From assembly GCA_038319685.1 (NCBI GenBank), contig JBBQDN010000002.1:1-64000 (forward strand): 64,000 bases of DNA, in the 5' to 3' direction. Below are positions 41,994 through 49,242 of this stretch, one piece after another. Under the pieces are notes generated by a model. That model had not been told where the DNA came from, ran no database searches, and worked only from the letters and a program-made list of their open reading frames with translations. The stretch is from UBA6022 sp038319685. GTDB taxonomy: Bacteria > Patescibacteriota > Saccharimonadia > Saccharimonadales > Saccharimonadaceae. The position numbers were made by a program, and so were the translations under genes. Numbering within the stretch: position 1 is the stretch's first letter; every line of letters starts with the position of its first letter.

Positions 41994-42021
41994 TGACTTT
42001 ATACCATCCATGATATATCAT
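41994..42021 (+). promoter_or_regulatory. Promoter of the HTH-MurA fusion gene
   Basis: TTGACT (41994-41999) and TATCAT (42016-42021) with 16 bases between. The palindromic ATGATATATCAT overlaps the -10 and could be an operator for the gene's own HTH domain (inference). The ATG is at 42029, so the mRNA would be leaderless. Confidence 0.55.
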
Positions 42022-42028
42022 AAGTAGT

Positions 42029-43555
42029 ATGAAGTCAGATGACTACAAACTCAAAATTGGTCTGCTTATTCAAGAAACGCGTCAGCATCGTGGGTTTACT
42101 CAAACACAACTCGCCGATGCACTTGGCACTAGTCAAAGTGCGATTAATCGTATCGAAAAGGGTGGTCAAAATATCAGCCTTGAGATGATCGCACGTATTA
42201 GTGATGTTTTGTCACGTGACATTGTCACCCTGAATCAAACTGGTAAAATTAATTTTCAAATCAACGGTGGTCGAACTCTATCTGGATCAATCGAAGTAAA
42301 AACAAGCAAAAATGCAGCCGTTGGATTGCTGTGCGCCAGCCTGCTGAATAAAGGTAAAACAACTCTTCGTCGTGTCGCTCGGATCGAAGAAGTAAATCGC
42401 ATTATCGAGGTCCTGAATAGTATTGGTGTCAAAACAAAGTGGCTACCACATAACGACCTAGAAATCACCCCACCAAAACGCCTTCAGCTGGAAAGCATGG
42501 ACATCACTGCGGCGAAACGAACTCGTTCGATTATTATGTTCCTCGGTCCACTCCTTCATCAATACCGAGATTTTAAAATACCATTTGCAGGTGGTTGTAA
42601 TCTTGGAACGCGAACGGTTGAACCACACCTTGTTGGGCTTGAACCATTCGGACTATCTATCGAAGCAACCACTGATTATTATCATGCCACTTCTCGTAAA
42701 CAAGAATTGAAACGTGCCATCCTTTTAACAGAACGTGGTGAAACTGTTTCAGAAAATATCATCATGGCTGCCGCACTCTATCCTGGAATAACTGTTATTC
42801 GCAATATCAGTTTTAACTATATGGTTCAGGATATTTGTTATTTCGTCCAGAAACTAGGTGTTAAAATCGAAGGTATCGGAACGACGACACTTACTGTCCA
42901 TGGGGTTGATTCAATCAATAAAGATGTCGATTACTACCCAAGCGAAGACCCGATCGAAGCCATGAGTTTTGTGGCCGCTGCCGTAGTGACAAAATCTGAA
43001 ATTACGATTACCCGCGCACCAATAGAATTTCTGGAAATCGAACTTGCCGTTCTTGAGGGTATGGGACTTGAATTTGATCTTGGCGACGAATACAAAGCTC
43101 GTAACGGCTATACCCGACTTGTCGATGTCCATATAAAACATTCCAAACTCCATGCGCCCAAAGACAAACTACACAGTATGCCATTCCCCGGCGTCAATAT
43201 GGACAATCTGCCCTTCCTCGGGCTAATTGCAACTGTTGCGTATGGCCGAACGATGGTTCACGACTGGTCATACGAAAACCGTGCAATTTACTTTACCGAA
43301 CTGTCGAAGTTAAATGCAAATATTGAACTCGTTGACCCTCACCGTGTCTATATCACCGGTCCTACTAAATGGAAACCGGCTGATGTGGTCGCACCCCCTG
43401 CCCTACGCCCGTCAGTTGTTATTCTCCTGGCAATGTTGGCCGCACCTGGCACATCTATTTTACGCGACGTCTATTCCATCAATCGTGGCTACGAAGAACT
43501 CGCAAGTCGCCTGAATGCAATTGGTGCCGATATCGAAACGGTTCGTGAAATCTAA
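42029..43555 (+). CDS. XRE-type HTH domain fused to a MurA-like enolpyruvyl transferase
   Basis: This 508-residue protein has residues about 10-65 as a Cro/C1-type HTH (IGLLIQETRQHRGFTQTQLADALGTSQSAINRIEKG, in overlapping runs). From about 80 on it is an EPSP/MurA-type barrel: GSIEVKTSKNAAVGLL, the loop AGGCNLGTRTVEPHL with the catalytic Cys position retained, and the C-terminal LRPSVVILLAMLA and INRGYEELASRLNAIGADIE. MurA transfers enolpyruvate to UDP-GlcNAc, the first committed peptidoglycan step. The unusual N-terminal HTH suggests a DNA-binding, self-regulating or moonlighting enzyme. With MurB it may be the working MurA, if no second copy exists. Confidence 0.85.
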   Translation: MKSDDYKLKIGLLIQETRQHRGFTQTQLADALGTSQSAINRIEKGGQNISLEMIARISDVLSRDIVTLNQTGKINFQINGGRTLSGSIEVKTSKNAAVGLLCASLLNKGKTTLRRVARIEEVNRIIEVLNSIGVKTKWLPHNDLEITPPKRLQLESMDITAAKRTRSIIMFLGPLLHQYRDFKIPFAGGCNLGTRTVEPHLVGLEPFGLSIEATTDYYHATSRKQELKRAILLTERGETVSENIIMAAALYPGITVIRNISFNYMVQDICYFVQKLGVKIEGIGTTTLTVHGVDSINKDVDYYPSEDPIEAMSFVAAAVVTKSEITITRAPIEFLEIELAVLEGMGLEFDLGDEYKARNGYTRLVDVHIKHSKLHAPKDKLHSMPFPGVNMDNLPFLGLIATVAYGRTMVHDWSYENRAIYFTELSKLNANIELVDPHRVYITGPTKWKPADVVAPPALRPSVVILLAMLAAPGTSILRDVYSINRGYEELASRLNAIGADIETVREI

Positions 43556-43604
43556 CAACTAGTTTTCATCTGTTAGATATGGTATCATGAGGTGCGTAGC
43601 ATAT

Positions 43605-43682
43605 GGCGAATGTAGCTCATCTGGTTAGAGCGCCGGGTTGTGGTTCCGGAGGTAGTGGGTTCAATCCCCATCATTCGCCCCA
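43605..43682 (+). tRNA. tRNA-His (GTG)
   Basis: G-1 plus acceptor GCGAATG/CATTCGC, D-arm GCTC...GAGC, anticodon stem CCGGG-TTGTGGT-TCCGG with anticodon GTG, T-arm GTGGG-TTCAATC-CCCAT, discriminator C and encoded CCA. Confidence 0.94.
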
Positions 43683-43720
43683 AACTAAAATGGTCAGCTT
43701 GCTGGCCTTTTTAGTTTGGG
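43679..43720 (+). terminator. CCA-anchored hairpin/terminator after tRNA-His
   Basis: CCCCAAACTAAAATGGTCAGC pairs with GCTGGCCTTTTTAGTTTGGG (one bulge). It starts at the discriminator and CCA of the tRNA. The inverted T-arm is not clear here; only GGGATTG and TTGAACC pieces follow. Confidence 0.8.
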
Positions 43721-43744
43721 ATTGTATTGATCGTTGAACCAACG

Positions 43745-43770
43745 AAGTAGTCTTTCGGACTACTTTATTT
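43745..43770. terminator. Short hairpin between tRNA-His and the convergent gene
   Basis: AAGTAGTC-tttcg-GACTACTT followed by TATTTAAC on the plus strand. It may serve both converging transcripts. Confidence 0.55.
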
Positions 43771-44221
43771 AACTAAAAGGATTAAACGACCTGGACTGTG
43801 GTTCGCGAAATGTCGGGCCAGATGGTCGTTTGGGAATTGACAGACTACCCTTTTTTACCCCAAGCGTTTGCGGACGATCCGACCTCAGCGCGCCACCACG
43901 ATCAGATGATATATCATCCGACTGACGATTAGAGTTATACGGATTTTTTTTGGTATCATCGTTTTTTATACCTAATGTTTGGCGTAATTCATCGTAATAG
44001 CCTGCTCTTGTCCTGGGTGATTCGTCGGTACTTGTTGCACTACCATGTGCTTCGATCAAGGATTTTTTAGCAGCAGCCTCATATGAACCAATCATCGATC
44101 GCTGCTTTTCGATTTGTCGACGCATTTCAAAAGATTGGCTCGCAGTTCGATGAGTCATCGCCGTTCCGTCTTCGTTATTGTTCGACGGATCTACTGGTGG
44201 ATTAATAAAACTATGTAACAT
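43769..44221 (-). CDS. Hypothetical disordered basic protein
   Basis: Unrecognised 150-residue soluble protein rich in Ser, Arg, Asn, Asp and Pro. A short helical part (FEMRRQIEKQRSMIGSYEAAAKK, about 30-52) is followed by a low-complexity tail (SDDISSDRGGALRSDRPQ...SRSFNPFS). There is no membrane or export signal. The ATG at 44221 has no clear ribosome site; TATACTAAAAC lies about 14 bases upstream. Possibly a lineage-specific nucleoid or division-associated protein, but this is not supported by any motif. Confidence 0.6.
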   Translation of the reverse strand: MLHSFINPPVDPSNNNEDGTAMTHRTASQSFEMRRQIEKQRSMIGSYEAAAKKSLIEAHGSATSTDESPRTRAGYYDELRQTLGIKNDDTKKNPYNSNRQSDDISSDRGGALRSDRPQTLGVKKGSLSIPKRPSGPTFREPQSRSFNPFS

Positions 44222-44351
44222 ATGGGTGTAGTTTTAGTATAACATTAGCGAGACAGGGTGAACCGAAAGCATATCTACCAACTTTTCCAAATAACAACAT
44301 ATTCTAATAGTTATTGTTATTACAAAGTTACTGGTATAATATATTGAGTCT

Positions 44352-44426
44352 GCGGGCGTCGTATAATGGCTAATATGCCTGCCTTCCAAGCAAGCGATGA
44401 GAGTTCGATTCTCTCCGCCCGCACCA
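44352..44426 (+). tRNA. tRNA-Gly (TCC)
   Basis: Acceptor GCGGGCG/CGCCCGC, D-arm, anticodon loop CTTCCAA with anticodon TCC (one mismatch in the anticodon stem), T-arm GAGAG-TTCGATT-CTCTC, discriminator A and encoded CCA. Confidence 0.92.
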
Positions 44427-44443
44427 CAGATGAACCATTCGAG

Positions 44444-44469
44444 ACGTCAGAATTTTTCTGACGTTTTTT
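44444..44469 (+). terminator. Rho-independent terminator after tRNA-Gly
   Basis: ACGTCAGAA-ttt-TTCTGACGT followed by TTTTTG. Unlike the Glu, Lys, Arg-TCG, His and Pro cases, the stem is not anchored at the CCA. Confidence 0.92.
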
Positions 44470-44487
44470 GTTACAATTGAATTACAT

Positions 44488-44961
44488 ATGAACTATTCTC
44501 AAAAATACACACTTGTAGCATTTCTGAAGCCAATACAAATTAGCACTGAATTTAAAATGTCAGATTGGCCGTTACACATAACGCTTGCCGATGTCTTTGC
44601 CATTGAGCTAACTAACACGATAACGCAACAACTTACAGATTTGTTCGCACGGCAATCACAAATTAAATTATCCGTAGGTGAAGATGCAATCTTAGGTACA
44701 ACTAAAGTTGCGCTAATTAAAAAGAATGGTGAGCTTCAAATACTTCACAATAAGATCATAGATCTATTAGAGCTAAATGGTGCAGAGTTTAATAGCCCTG
44801 AATTTACCCGAGAGGGCTTTTTGCCTCACTCAACTATTCAAAGGTCAGGACGATTAAATATTGGAGATGGTGTTGAAATAACTTCTGTCTCAATTGTCGA
44901 TATGCTTCCAGGCGGTGACTGGCAACAACGAAAAGTATTAAATAACTTTAATATGAGATAA
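44488..44961 (+). CDS. 2H phosphoesterase / 2'-5' RNA ligase-like protein in the tRNA-Gly array
   Basis: This 157-residue protein carries the two HxT/S signatures of the 2H phosphoesterase superfamily: WPLHITLADV near residue 30 and FLPHSTIQRS near 117, about 85 residues apart as expected. Members act on 2',3'-cyclic or 2'-5' phosphodiester bonds in RNA, including tRNA-splicing intermediates and oligoadenylates. It lies between tRNA-Gly and a repeat ending in a copy of the tRNA-Gly tail (44999), so it looks like cassette cargo. An RNA-repair or immune nucleotide-hydrolase role is possible. ATTACAT immediately precedes the ATG. Confidence 0.82.
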   Translation: MNYSQKYTLVAFLKPIQISTEFKMSDWPLHITLADVFAIELTNTITQQLTDLFARQSQIKLSVGEDAILGTTKVALIKKNGELQILHNKIIDLLELNGAEFNSPEFTREGFLPHSTIQRSGRLNIGDGVEITSVSIVDMLPGGDWQQRKVLNNFNMR

Positions 44962-44965
44962 GTAT

Positions 44966-45012
44966 AGTTCTGACCTCGTCTAATACGCAGCGACCGCCTT
45001 CTCTCCACCCAT
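44966..45012 (+). repeat. Element right end with tRNA-Gly tail copy
   Basis: TAGTTCTGACCTCGTCTAATACG is followed by CAGCGACCGCC, the same right-end motif as the Pro and Arg elements. It is joined directly to TTCTCTCCACCC, a degenerate copy of the tRNA-Gly end after the T-loop (TTCTCTCCGCCC at 44410-44421). Confidence 0.7.
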
Positions 45013-45071
45013 ATCATAAAAGTTATGAAAGGCATCAGAACTTTATGGTGTTTTTTTGTTATTATAAAAAT

Positions 45072-45455
45072 ATGAACTTCAAAGAAAGAATCGCAGAATT
45101 AGATTTACCAAAGGATAGCTACGTAGTAGTCGGTAGCGGTATACTTGGCGCTCTTGATATACGCGCCTCGAATGACATAGATTTAGTTGTTACAGAAGAG
45201 GTCTATCGTTACATTAAAAGTCTTGCATGGGAGCAAGGGTTTTGGAGTGACAAAGTAGTATTCAAAAAAGATGTATTTGATATTGGAAATGACTGGTATG
45301 GCAAATCAGCAGAAGATTTACTAGAACAAGCTCAAATAGTTGACGGCATCCCCTACCTGAGCCTCGATAATGTGTACGAATGGAAGAAGACAAATGCACG
45401 CGAGAAAGATCTCCGTGACCTAAAGCTGATTGATGAATATCGATCAACTCATTAA
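45072..45455 (+). CDS. Nucleotidyltransferase-fold protein in the tRNA-Gly array
   Basis: This 127-residue protein has the nucleotidyltransferase core: YVVVGSGILGALDIR with the G-S loop and SNDIDLVVTEE with the DxD-type metal-binding pair, then LEQAQIVDGIPYLSLDNVYEWKK. It resembles small MNT-type or aminoglycoside-adenylyltransferase-like proteins. The start at 45072 follows TTATTATAAAAAT (leaderless). Its position between two tRNA-Gly tail copies suggests cargo. A standalone antitoxin-like or nucleotide-transfer role is conceivable. Confidence 0.7.
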   Translation: MNFKERIAELDLPKDSYVVVGSGILGALDIRASNDIDLVVTEEVYRYIKSLAWEQGFWSDKVVFKKDVFDIGNDWYGKSAEDLLEQAQIVDGIPYLSLDNVYEWKKTNAREKDLRDLKLIDEYRSTH

Positions 45456-45458
45456 TAT

Positions 45459-45530
45459 AGTTCGGACTTCGTCTGGTACGGCTGACGACCGGAAATAGCA
45501 CAAGTTCCTTCTCTCTCTGCATCTCTTTAA
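45459..45530 (+). repeat. Second element right end at the tRNA-Gly locus
   Basis: TAGTTCGGACTTCGTCTGGTACG is a diverged copy of the 44966 motif. GACGACCGGAAATAG (compare AGCGGAAATAGG) follows, then TTCCTTCTCTCTCTGC, a degenerate tRNA-Gly tail. It marks the outer boundary of a second unit holding the nucleotidyltransferase gene. Confidence 0.55.
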
Positions 45531-45551
45531 TAGCTAACTTAATCAAATGAA

Positions 45552-45575
45552 AACGCCCCCTCCTAGGGCGTTCTC
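45552..45575 (-). terminator. Terminator of the frameshifted gene
   Basis: AACGCCC-cctccta-GGGCGTT. On the minus strand the stem is followed by TTCATTTG. It may also act on the plus strand (CTCGTTTATT). Confidence 0.6.
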
Positions 45576-45620
45576 GTTTATTGGAACTTTCCTAGAAAAG
45601 GGCTTGTCAAAACATGGAGA

Positions 45621-46209
45621 TCAGTCTTCTGACAGGAGACCATCGCCAAGTATAATCTCCTTAGCGATACCGCCAAGAATGAGCCTCGCGACGAGGTCAT
45701 CCTCGATTTCACTGAGACAGCTGACTGCGCCGACTAGCATGAGCACACCCATTGTCACCGCGACAGCACCACCCCAGGGATAGTCACCCCACGGGAAAGT
45801 GCCGTCAGCGTTCTGTGATTCGATCTTGTCTAGGAAGAACCCTGATGTATCGAAGCGAAGATCAAGTGTGCTGGCTACAGACTCATCGCCATGCATTGCT
45901 GAACGCAACAACGGACGAAGCTTGCGAACAGCGTTCGCGATCCGGACCCCACCCACCGACAAACCAGACAAATTTCTCTGGTTTGTCCCAGAACTCGCCG
46001 TCCAAAGGGATCTCCTCATCCTCGCGAACAGGTGCCATCATGGCGAAGCCAAAACTCTTGTTGGTCTCGATCAGACCAGCAGCTGCGAGCGCCAGGATGG
46101 CATCGTAGTGCGTGTCGAGGAACTTGCGCAAATTGATCGTAGCCCCATTCTTGCAAACATACGTCCGTCCGAAGGGCAAAACACTTACGTCCAGCAAACG
46201 ACCGGTCAT
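45621..46209 (-). pseudogene. Hypothetical G+C-rich gene interrupted by a frameshift
   Basis: Two overlapping frames together make one protein of about 195 residues. MTGRLLDVSVLPFGRTYVC... to KPEKFVWFVGG is in one frame, and VGGVRIANAVRKLRPLL... with a membrane helix (GGAVAVTMGVLMLVGAVSCL), ending DGLLSED, is in another. The switch is at GGTGGGTGGGG (about 45951-45965), so removing one base would restore a continuous gene. AAGGAGA precedes the ATG at 46209 and a full promoter lies at 46266-46294. It could be a real pseudogene, a sequencing error or a slippery site. Product unrecognised. Confidence 0.65.
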
Positions 46210-46265
46210 GATGTCTCCTTAGGTGCTCGTATCGTGTACTTATGTTTCCACGAAAATGACATTTT

Positions 46266-46294
46266 ATTATACATCTTTATTGTTACCGAGTCAA
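46266..46294 (-). promoter_or_regulatory. Consensus promoter of the frameshifted gene
   Basis: TTGACT (46294-46289), 17 bases, TATAAT (46271-46266) on the minus strand, with a leader of about 50 bases ending in a good ribosome site. Confidence 0.8.
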
Positions 46295-46386
46295 TCTTCG
46301 TACATCGTATATAAAGGGATTTACGAAATGTATAGAACATGCGACATTAGAGAGAGCCTGTAAGATGTTATAATACCCAGTGGTAT

Positions 46387-46463
46387 GCCCCGATAGCTCA
46401 GCTGGATAGAGCAGAGGACTTCTAAGCCTAAGGTCGCAGGTTCAAATCCTGCTCGGGGTACCA
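46387..46463 (+). tRNA. tRNA-Arg (TCT)
   Basis: Acceptor GCCCCGA/TCGGGGT, D-arm GCTC...GAGC, anticodon loop CTTCTAA with anticodon TCT, T-arm GCAGG-TTCAAAT-CCTGC, discriminator A and encoded CCA. The anticodon stem GAGGA/GCCTA pairs only in its middle (A-G next to the loop, G-A at the far end), which is unusual. There is no CCA-anchored hairpin downstream. Confidence 0.88.
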
Positions 46464-46486
46464 AATTTTGAATTTATCATTTCCAT

Positions 46487-46867
46487 ATGCAATATATAGC
46501 TTTTATTCTAAATCTTCCTTGGACATTTCTGGGTGTTATTGCTAGTTTATTGTCTATTCCAAAACAAATCTCAGTTCAATCGCGTCCCATCGCAATCATT
46601 GTAAAAGTACGGAGCTTCTGGTGGTATGTTTGGCTACCTGGCAAAACCGGCGTTCGAGCAATAACTAATGGACACGTCATTCAGCTAGGACCACTCGAAC
46701 AGAAAAAAGACCTAGAGCATGAACTAATACATGTGGAGCAGGCAATTCGGGAACCTCTGCTCCATCCTATCTTTTATGTATTTGAGAGTCTCAAACATGG
46801 CTATAAAGCAAACAAGTATGAGACGGAGGCTTACGAACGTGCTGGCAATAAATATCAAATCAAATAA
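46487..46867 (+). CDS. Small membrane protein with HExxH-like motif
   Basis: This 126-residue protein has an N-terminal hydrophobic helix (IAFILNLPWTFLGVIASLL) and a soluble part with HELIHVEQA near residue 87, close to the HExxH zinc-peptidase motif. A downstream YETEAYERAG could supply a third ligand. It could be a small metalloprotease-like protein or a degenerate relative. TTCCATATG at the start gives no ribosome site. It is the first of three short plus-strand genes after tRNA-Arg(TCT). Confidence 0.65.
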   Translation: MQYIAFILNLPWTFLGVIASLLSIPKQISVQSRPIAIIVKVRSFWWYVWLPGKTGVRAITNGHVIQLGPLEQKKDLEHELIHVEQAIREPLLHPIFYVFESLKHGYKANKYETEAYERAGNKYQIK

Positions 46868-46885
46868 TTTTGTTATTATAAAGAC

Positions 46886-47437
46886 ATGCATAGAGTCGTC
46901 ATACTGCACGGAAACGGGAACAGTCACGGAACCGATAACTGGTATCCATACATAAAATCTGCTCTCAAAGATCTTGGAATTGAATGTTTGACGCCTGATC
47001 TTCCAGACAATATACTTGCGCGTAAAAAATACTGGTTTCCCTATCTTACAGATGTACTCAAACTTAATACTAATGATATCGTCATCGGGGCTTCGTCTGG
47101 TGCATTAGCCATCATGAAGTATGCCGAAGACCACAAAATAGGCGCAAGTATTTTAGTCGGTACGTACTACACAGACCTAGGATACGAAGACGAACGGACG
47201 AGCGGCTATTTCGACACGCCTTGGGACTGGGAGAAAATAAAAGCCAATCAGCAGTGGAGTGCTATTTTTGCTTCGACTGATGATCCGTATATACCCATTG
47301 AAGAACCACGCTTTATTCGGGATAAGCTGAACAGTGAGTACTTTGAGTTTAATGACAGAGGCCATTTCGGTGGTGAGACACACCCGATGCTTGAGTTGCC
47401 TGAACTGCTTGAGTTTTTAAAAGGTAAACTATTATGA
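46886..47437 (+). CDS. RBBP9/YdeN-like serine hydrolase, copy 1
   Basis: This 183-residue alpha/beta hydrolase has VVILHGNGNSHGTDNWYP, the nucleophile Ser in IVIGASSGALAIM, the Asp region FASTDDPYIP, and the His in FNDRGHFGGETH. The family is the small RBBP9/YdeN group of putative esterases. TTATTATAAAGAC precedes the ATG (leaderless). It overlaps the next gene by four bases (ATGA), which encodes a paralogue, so the pair is co-translated. Confidence 0.85.
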   Translation: MHRVVILHGNGNSHGTDNWYPYIKSALKDLGIECLTPDLPDNILARKKYWFPYLTDVLKLNTNDIVIGASSGALAIMKYAEDHKIGASILVGTYYTDLGYEDERTSGYFDTPWDWEKIKANQQWSAIFASTDDPYIPIEEPRFIRDKLNSEYFEFNDRGHFGGETHPMLELPELLEFLKGKLL

Positions 47438-48000
47438 GAAACGCCATTATTCTTCACGGGCTGCCAAGTAAAGGCGAATATTACAATGACAAGTACCCTA
47501 GTGCAAGTAATTCACATTGGCTCCCTTGGTTACAGAAGCAATTATTAAAGAATGACATAAAAGCAGACACACCTGAAATCTTTAATGTATATAATCCCAA
47601 ATATGAAGTATTTGTGAAAGAAGTGGAACGTTTTGACATTACTTCTGAAACAACGCTAGTCGGACATAGTATGGGTGCTGGATTTTGGGTACGCTACTTG
47701 ACCGAACATCCCGAAGTAGTTGTCGATAAAGTTGTGCTTGTTGCGCCGTGGCTAAATCTTGACCGTGAATATAATTTTGATTTCTTTGAATTTGAAGTGG
47801 ACCAAGATATTGTCGAACGTGTTAACGATTTTGTAATGTTTTCGTCAGATAACGATAGTCAGGGTGTGCAGGACACGGTAACGTTTTTGCAGGACAAACT
47901 CGCTGGAGTAATTGTAAAAGATTTTCATAACTACGGACATTTTACGCTTGGAAGTATGAGGACCGATGTATTTCCTGAGTTGTTAGATACGGTTTTATAA
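47434..48000 (+). CDS. RBBP9/YdeN-like serine hydrolase, copy 2
   Basis: This 188-residue paralogue of the preceding protein has AIILHGLPSKGEYYND, SNSHWLPWLQKQL, the nucleophile in TLVGHSMGAGFWVRYL, and the His in FHNYGHFTLGSM. It is translationally coupled to copy 1. Substrate unknown. The pair is diverged enough that both may be functional. Confidence 0.85.
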   Translation: MRNAIILHGLPSKGEYYNDKYPSASNSHWLPWLQKQLLKNDIKADTPEIFNVYNPKYEVFVKEVERFDITSETTLVGHSMGAGFWVRYLTEHPEVVVDKVVLVAPWLNLDREYNFDFFEFEVDQDIVERVNDFVMFSSDNDSQGVQDTVTFLQDKLAGVIVKDFHNYGHFTLGSMRTDVFPELLDTVL

Positions 48001-48064
48001 AAAAGAGAAAAAGAAGTACGTATAAGTAATTAGTTTTCTCGGTTTCATTTGTAGTGCGCTGTCA

Positions 48065-48202
48065 TCACTTTGGTCCATCTGCTTCTTGTATATCGTCAGT
48101 ATTTATTCCAGCTTCTATAGTAAAAGCTAAAATTGGACTTTGAAGCTTCTTGTACTGGGTAAGAATATTTGTAGTAAATATGGTTGGGGTTTTATTTTCG
48201 AT
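48065..48202 (-). pseudogene. Possible C-terminal gene relic
   Basis: A 45-codon open frame without start reads NKTPTIFTTNILTQYKKLQ...TIEAGINTDDIQEADGPK then stop. It has protein-like composition but no start codon, and a stop lies just upstream in frame. The remaining 48001-48287 stretch holds nothing else I can support. Confidence 0.35.
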
Positions 48203-48287
48203 TTATAACGAACGTGCCATCGACTCACTGCAGTATAGTTTATTAAAATACATCCTTGGAGATACTTTTATCTGATATGATTAGGAA

Positions 48288-49139
48288 ATGACATGGCAGA
48301 TCTATACAGTTATCAGTGTACTTGCATTATCCTCATCAGTCCTACTACAGAAAGTACTCCTCAGTAAGTTCAAATCAGACCCCTATGCTTACGCTGTAGT
48401 GTTCCAGGGACTCGTCGGTATTCTCCTTATGATATTTGCACTTATAGTCGGCTTTAAGCTGCCAGGTATAGAAACCGTCATAGTTCCAGCAGTAATTTCA
48501 ATCATCGCGTTCGGAATTGGTCACATATTCTACGCAAAAACACTTCAAGTAGTTGAAGCGTCTGTATTTTCTGTCCTATTCGCCACGCAGGCGATATGGA
48601 TCATGCTTCTTGGCATACTACTGTTCAGCGAAAGCTTAACAATACTGCAGGTCATTGGGGCGGTCATCATTTTCTGTAGCGTCGGTCTACTGGTGAAAAA
48701 CATTAAAGTACTAAAGTTAGACAAAGGCACTCTTCTGGGGCTGCTGACCGGTTTGATATTTGGCTTAGCAATTACAGCATGGTCATATACAGGACGTCAC
48801 ACCGATGCAATATCTTGGGCTGCGATTAGCTTCATCGGTACATCACTCGTCGCATTTATTGTAAGGCCAAGATCAGCAAAATACATGAAAATGCTATTCG
48901 GGCCAAAGGTACTCCTCAGCCTCTGTGTACTAACCGTGTTTTATGCAATCGGAAGCCTAGCTATGCTACTTGCATATAAAGAAGGAAGCTTTGCTATAGT
49001 TACCCCTCTACGGCAGTCGTCAATTATCATAACGACCCTCTTGGCATTGCTGTTCATATCTAGTGAAAGAACCAGAATCAAGAGAAAAATCGGTGCTGCC
49101 GTATTATGTTTTATTGGCGTCGTACTAATTGTTTTGTGA
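48288..49139 (+). CDS. EamA/DMT-superfamily transporter
   Basis: This 283-residue protein has about ten transmembrane helices arranged as two EamA-like halves (conserved QAIWIMLLGILLFSESLT in the first, RQSSIIITTLLALLFISSERT in the second). Such permeases export or import small metabolites. Charged loops are few and there is no signal peptide. TATGATTAGGAA precedes the ATG. It stands alone. Confidence 0.85.
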   Translation: MTWQIYTVISVLALSSSVLLQKVLLSKFKSDPYAYAVVFQGLVGILLMIFALIVGFKLPGIETVIVPAVISIIAFGIGHIFYAKTLQVVEASVFSVLFATQAIWIMLLGILLFSESLTILQVIGAVIIFCSVGLLVKNIKVLKLDKGTLLGLLTGLIFGLAITAWSYTGRHTDAISWAAISFIGTSLVAFIVRPRSAKYMKMLFGPKVLLSLCVLTVFYAIGSLAMLLAYKEGSFAIVTPLRQSSIIITTLLALLFISSERTRIKRKIGAAVLCFIGVVLIVL

Positions 49140-49242
49140 TTGAAACACTCGAGTATAGCCGCAGCTCAGTTCTAACTCGTATTAACACGCTGTACCATTT
49201 CAGTTATAGATAGAAATAATCGTCCACTGCTATACTAACACT

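Noticed and set aside
41994..42028. Riboswitch upstream of the HTH-MurA gene or glyA
   Set aside because: The divergent region is under 75 bases, with a promoter and leaderless start on one side and a plain ribosome site on the other. There is no room for an aptamer.
43679..43770. Full tail element at tRNA-His
   Set aside because: Only the CCA-anchored hairpin is clear. The inverted T-arm is broken into GGGATTG and TTGAACC pieces, and GTGCAGCG, GTTTAC and the tail copy are absent.
45883..46209. Programmed ribosomal frameshift
   Set aside because: The G-rich site lacks a recognisable slippery heptamer plus downstream pseudoknot, and one extra or missing base is the simpler explanation. Kept as a frameshifted gene.
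46464..48287. Cassette array behind tRNA-Arg(TCT)
   Set aside because: The run of small genes is suggestive, but I found no CCA-anchored hairpin, right-end motif or tail copy of this tRNA.
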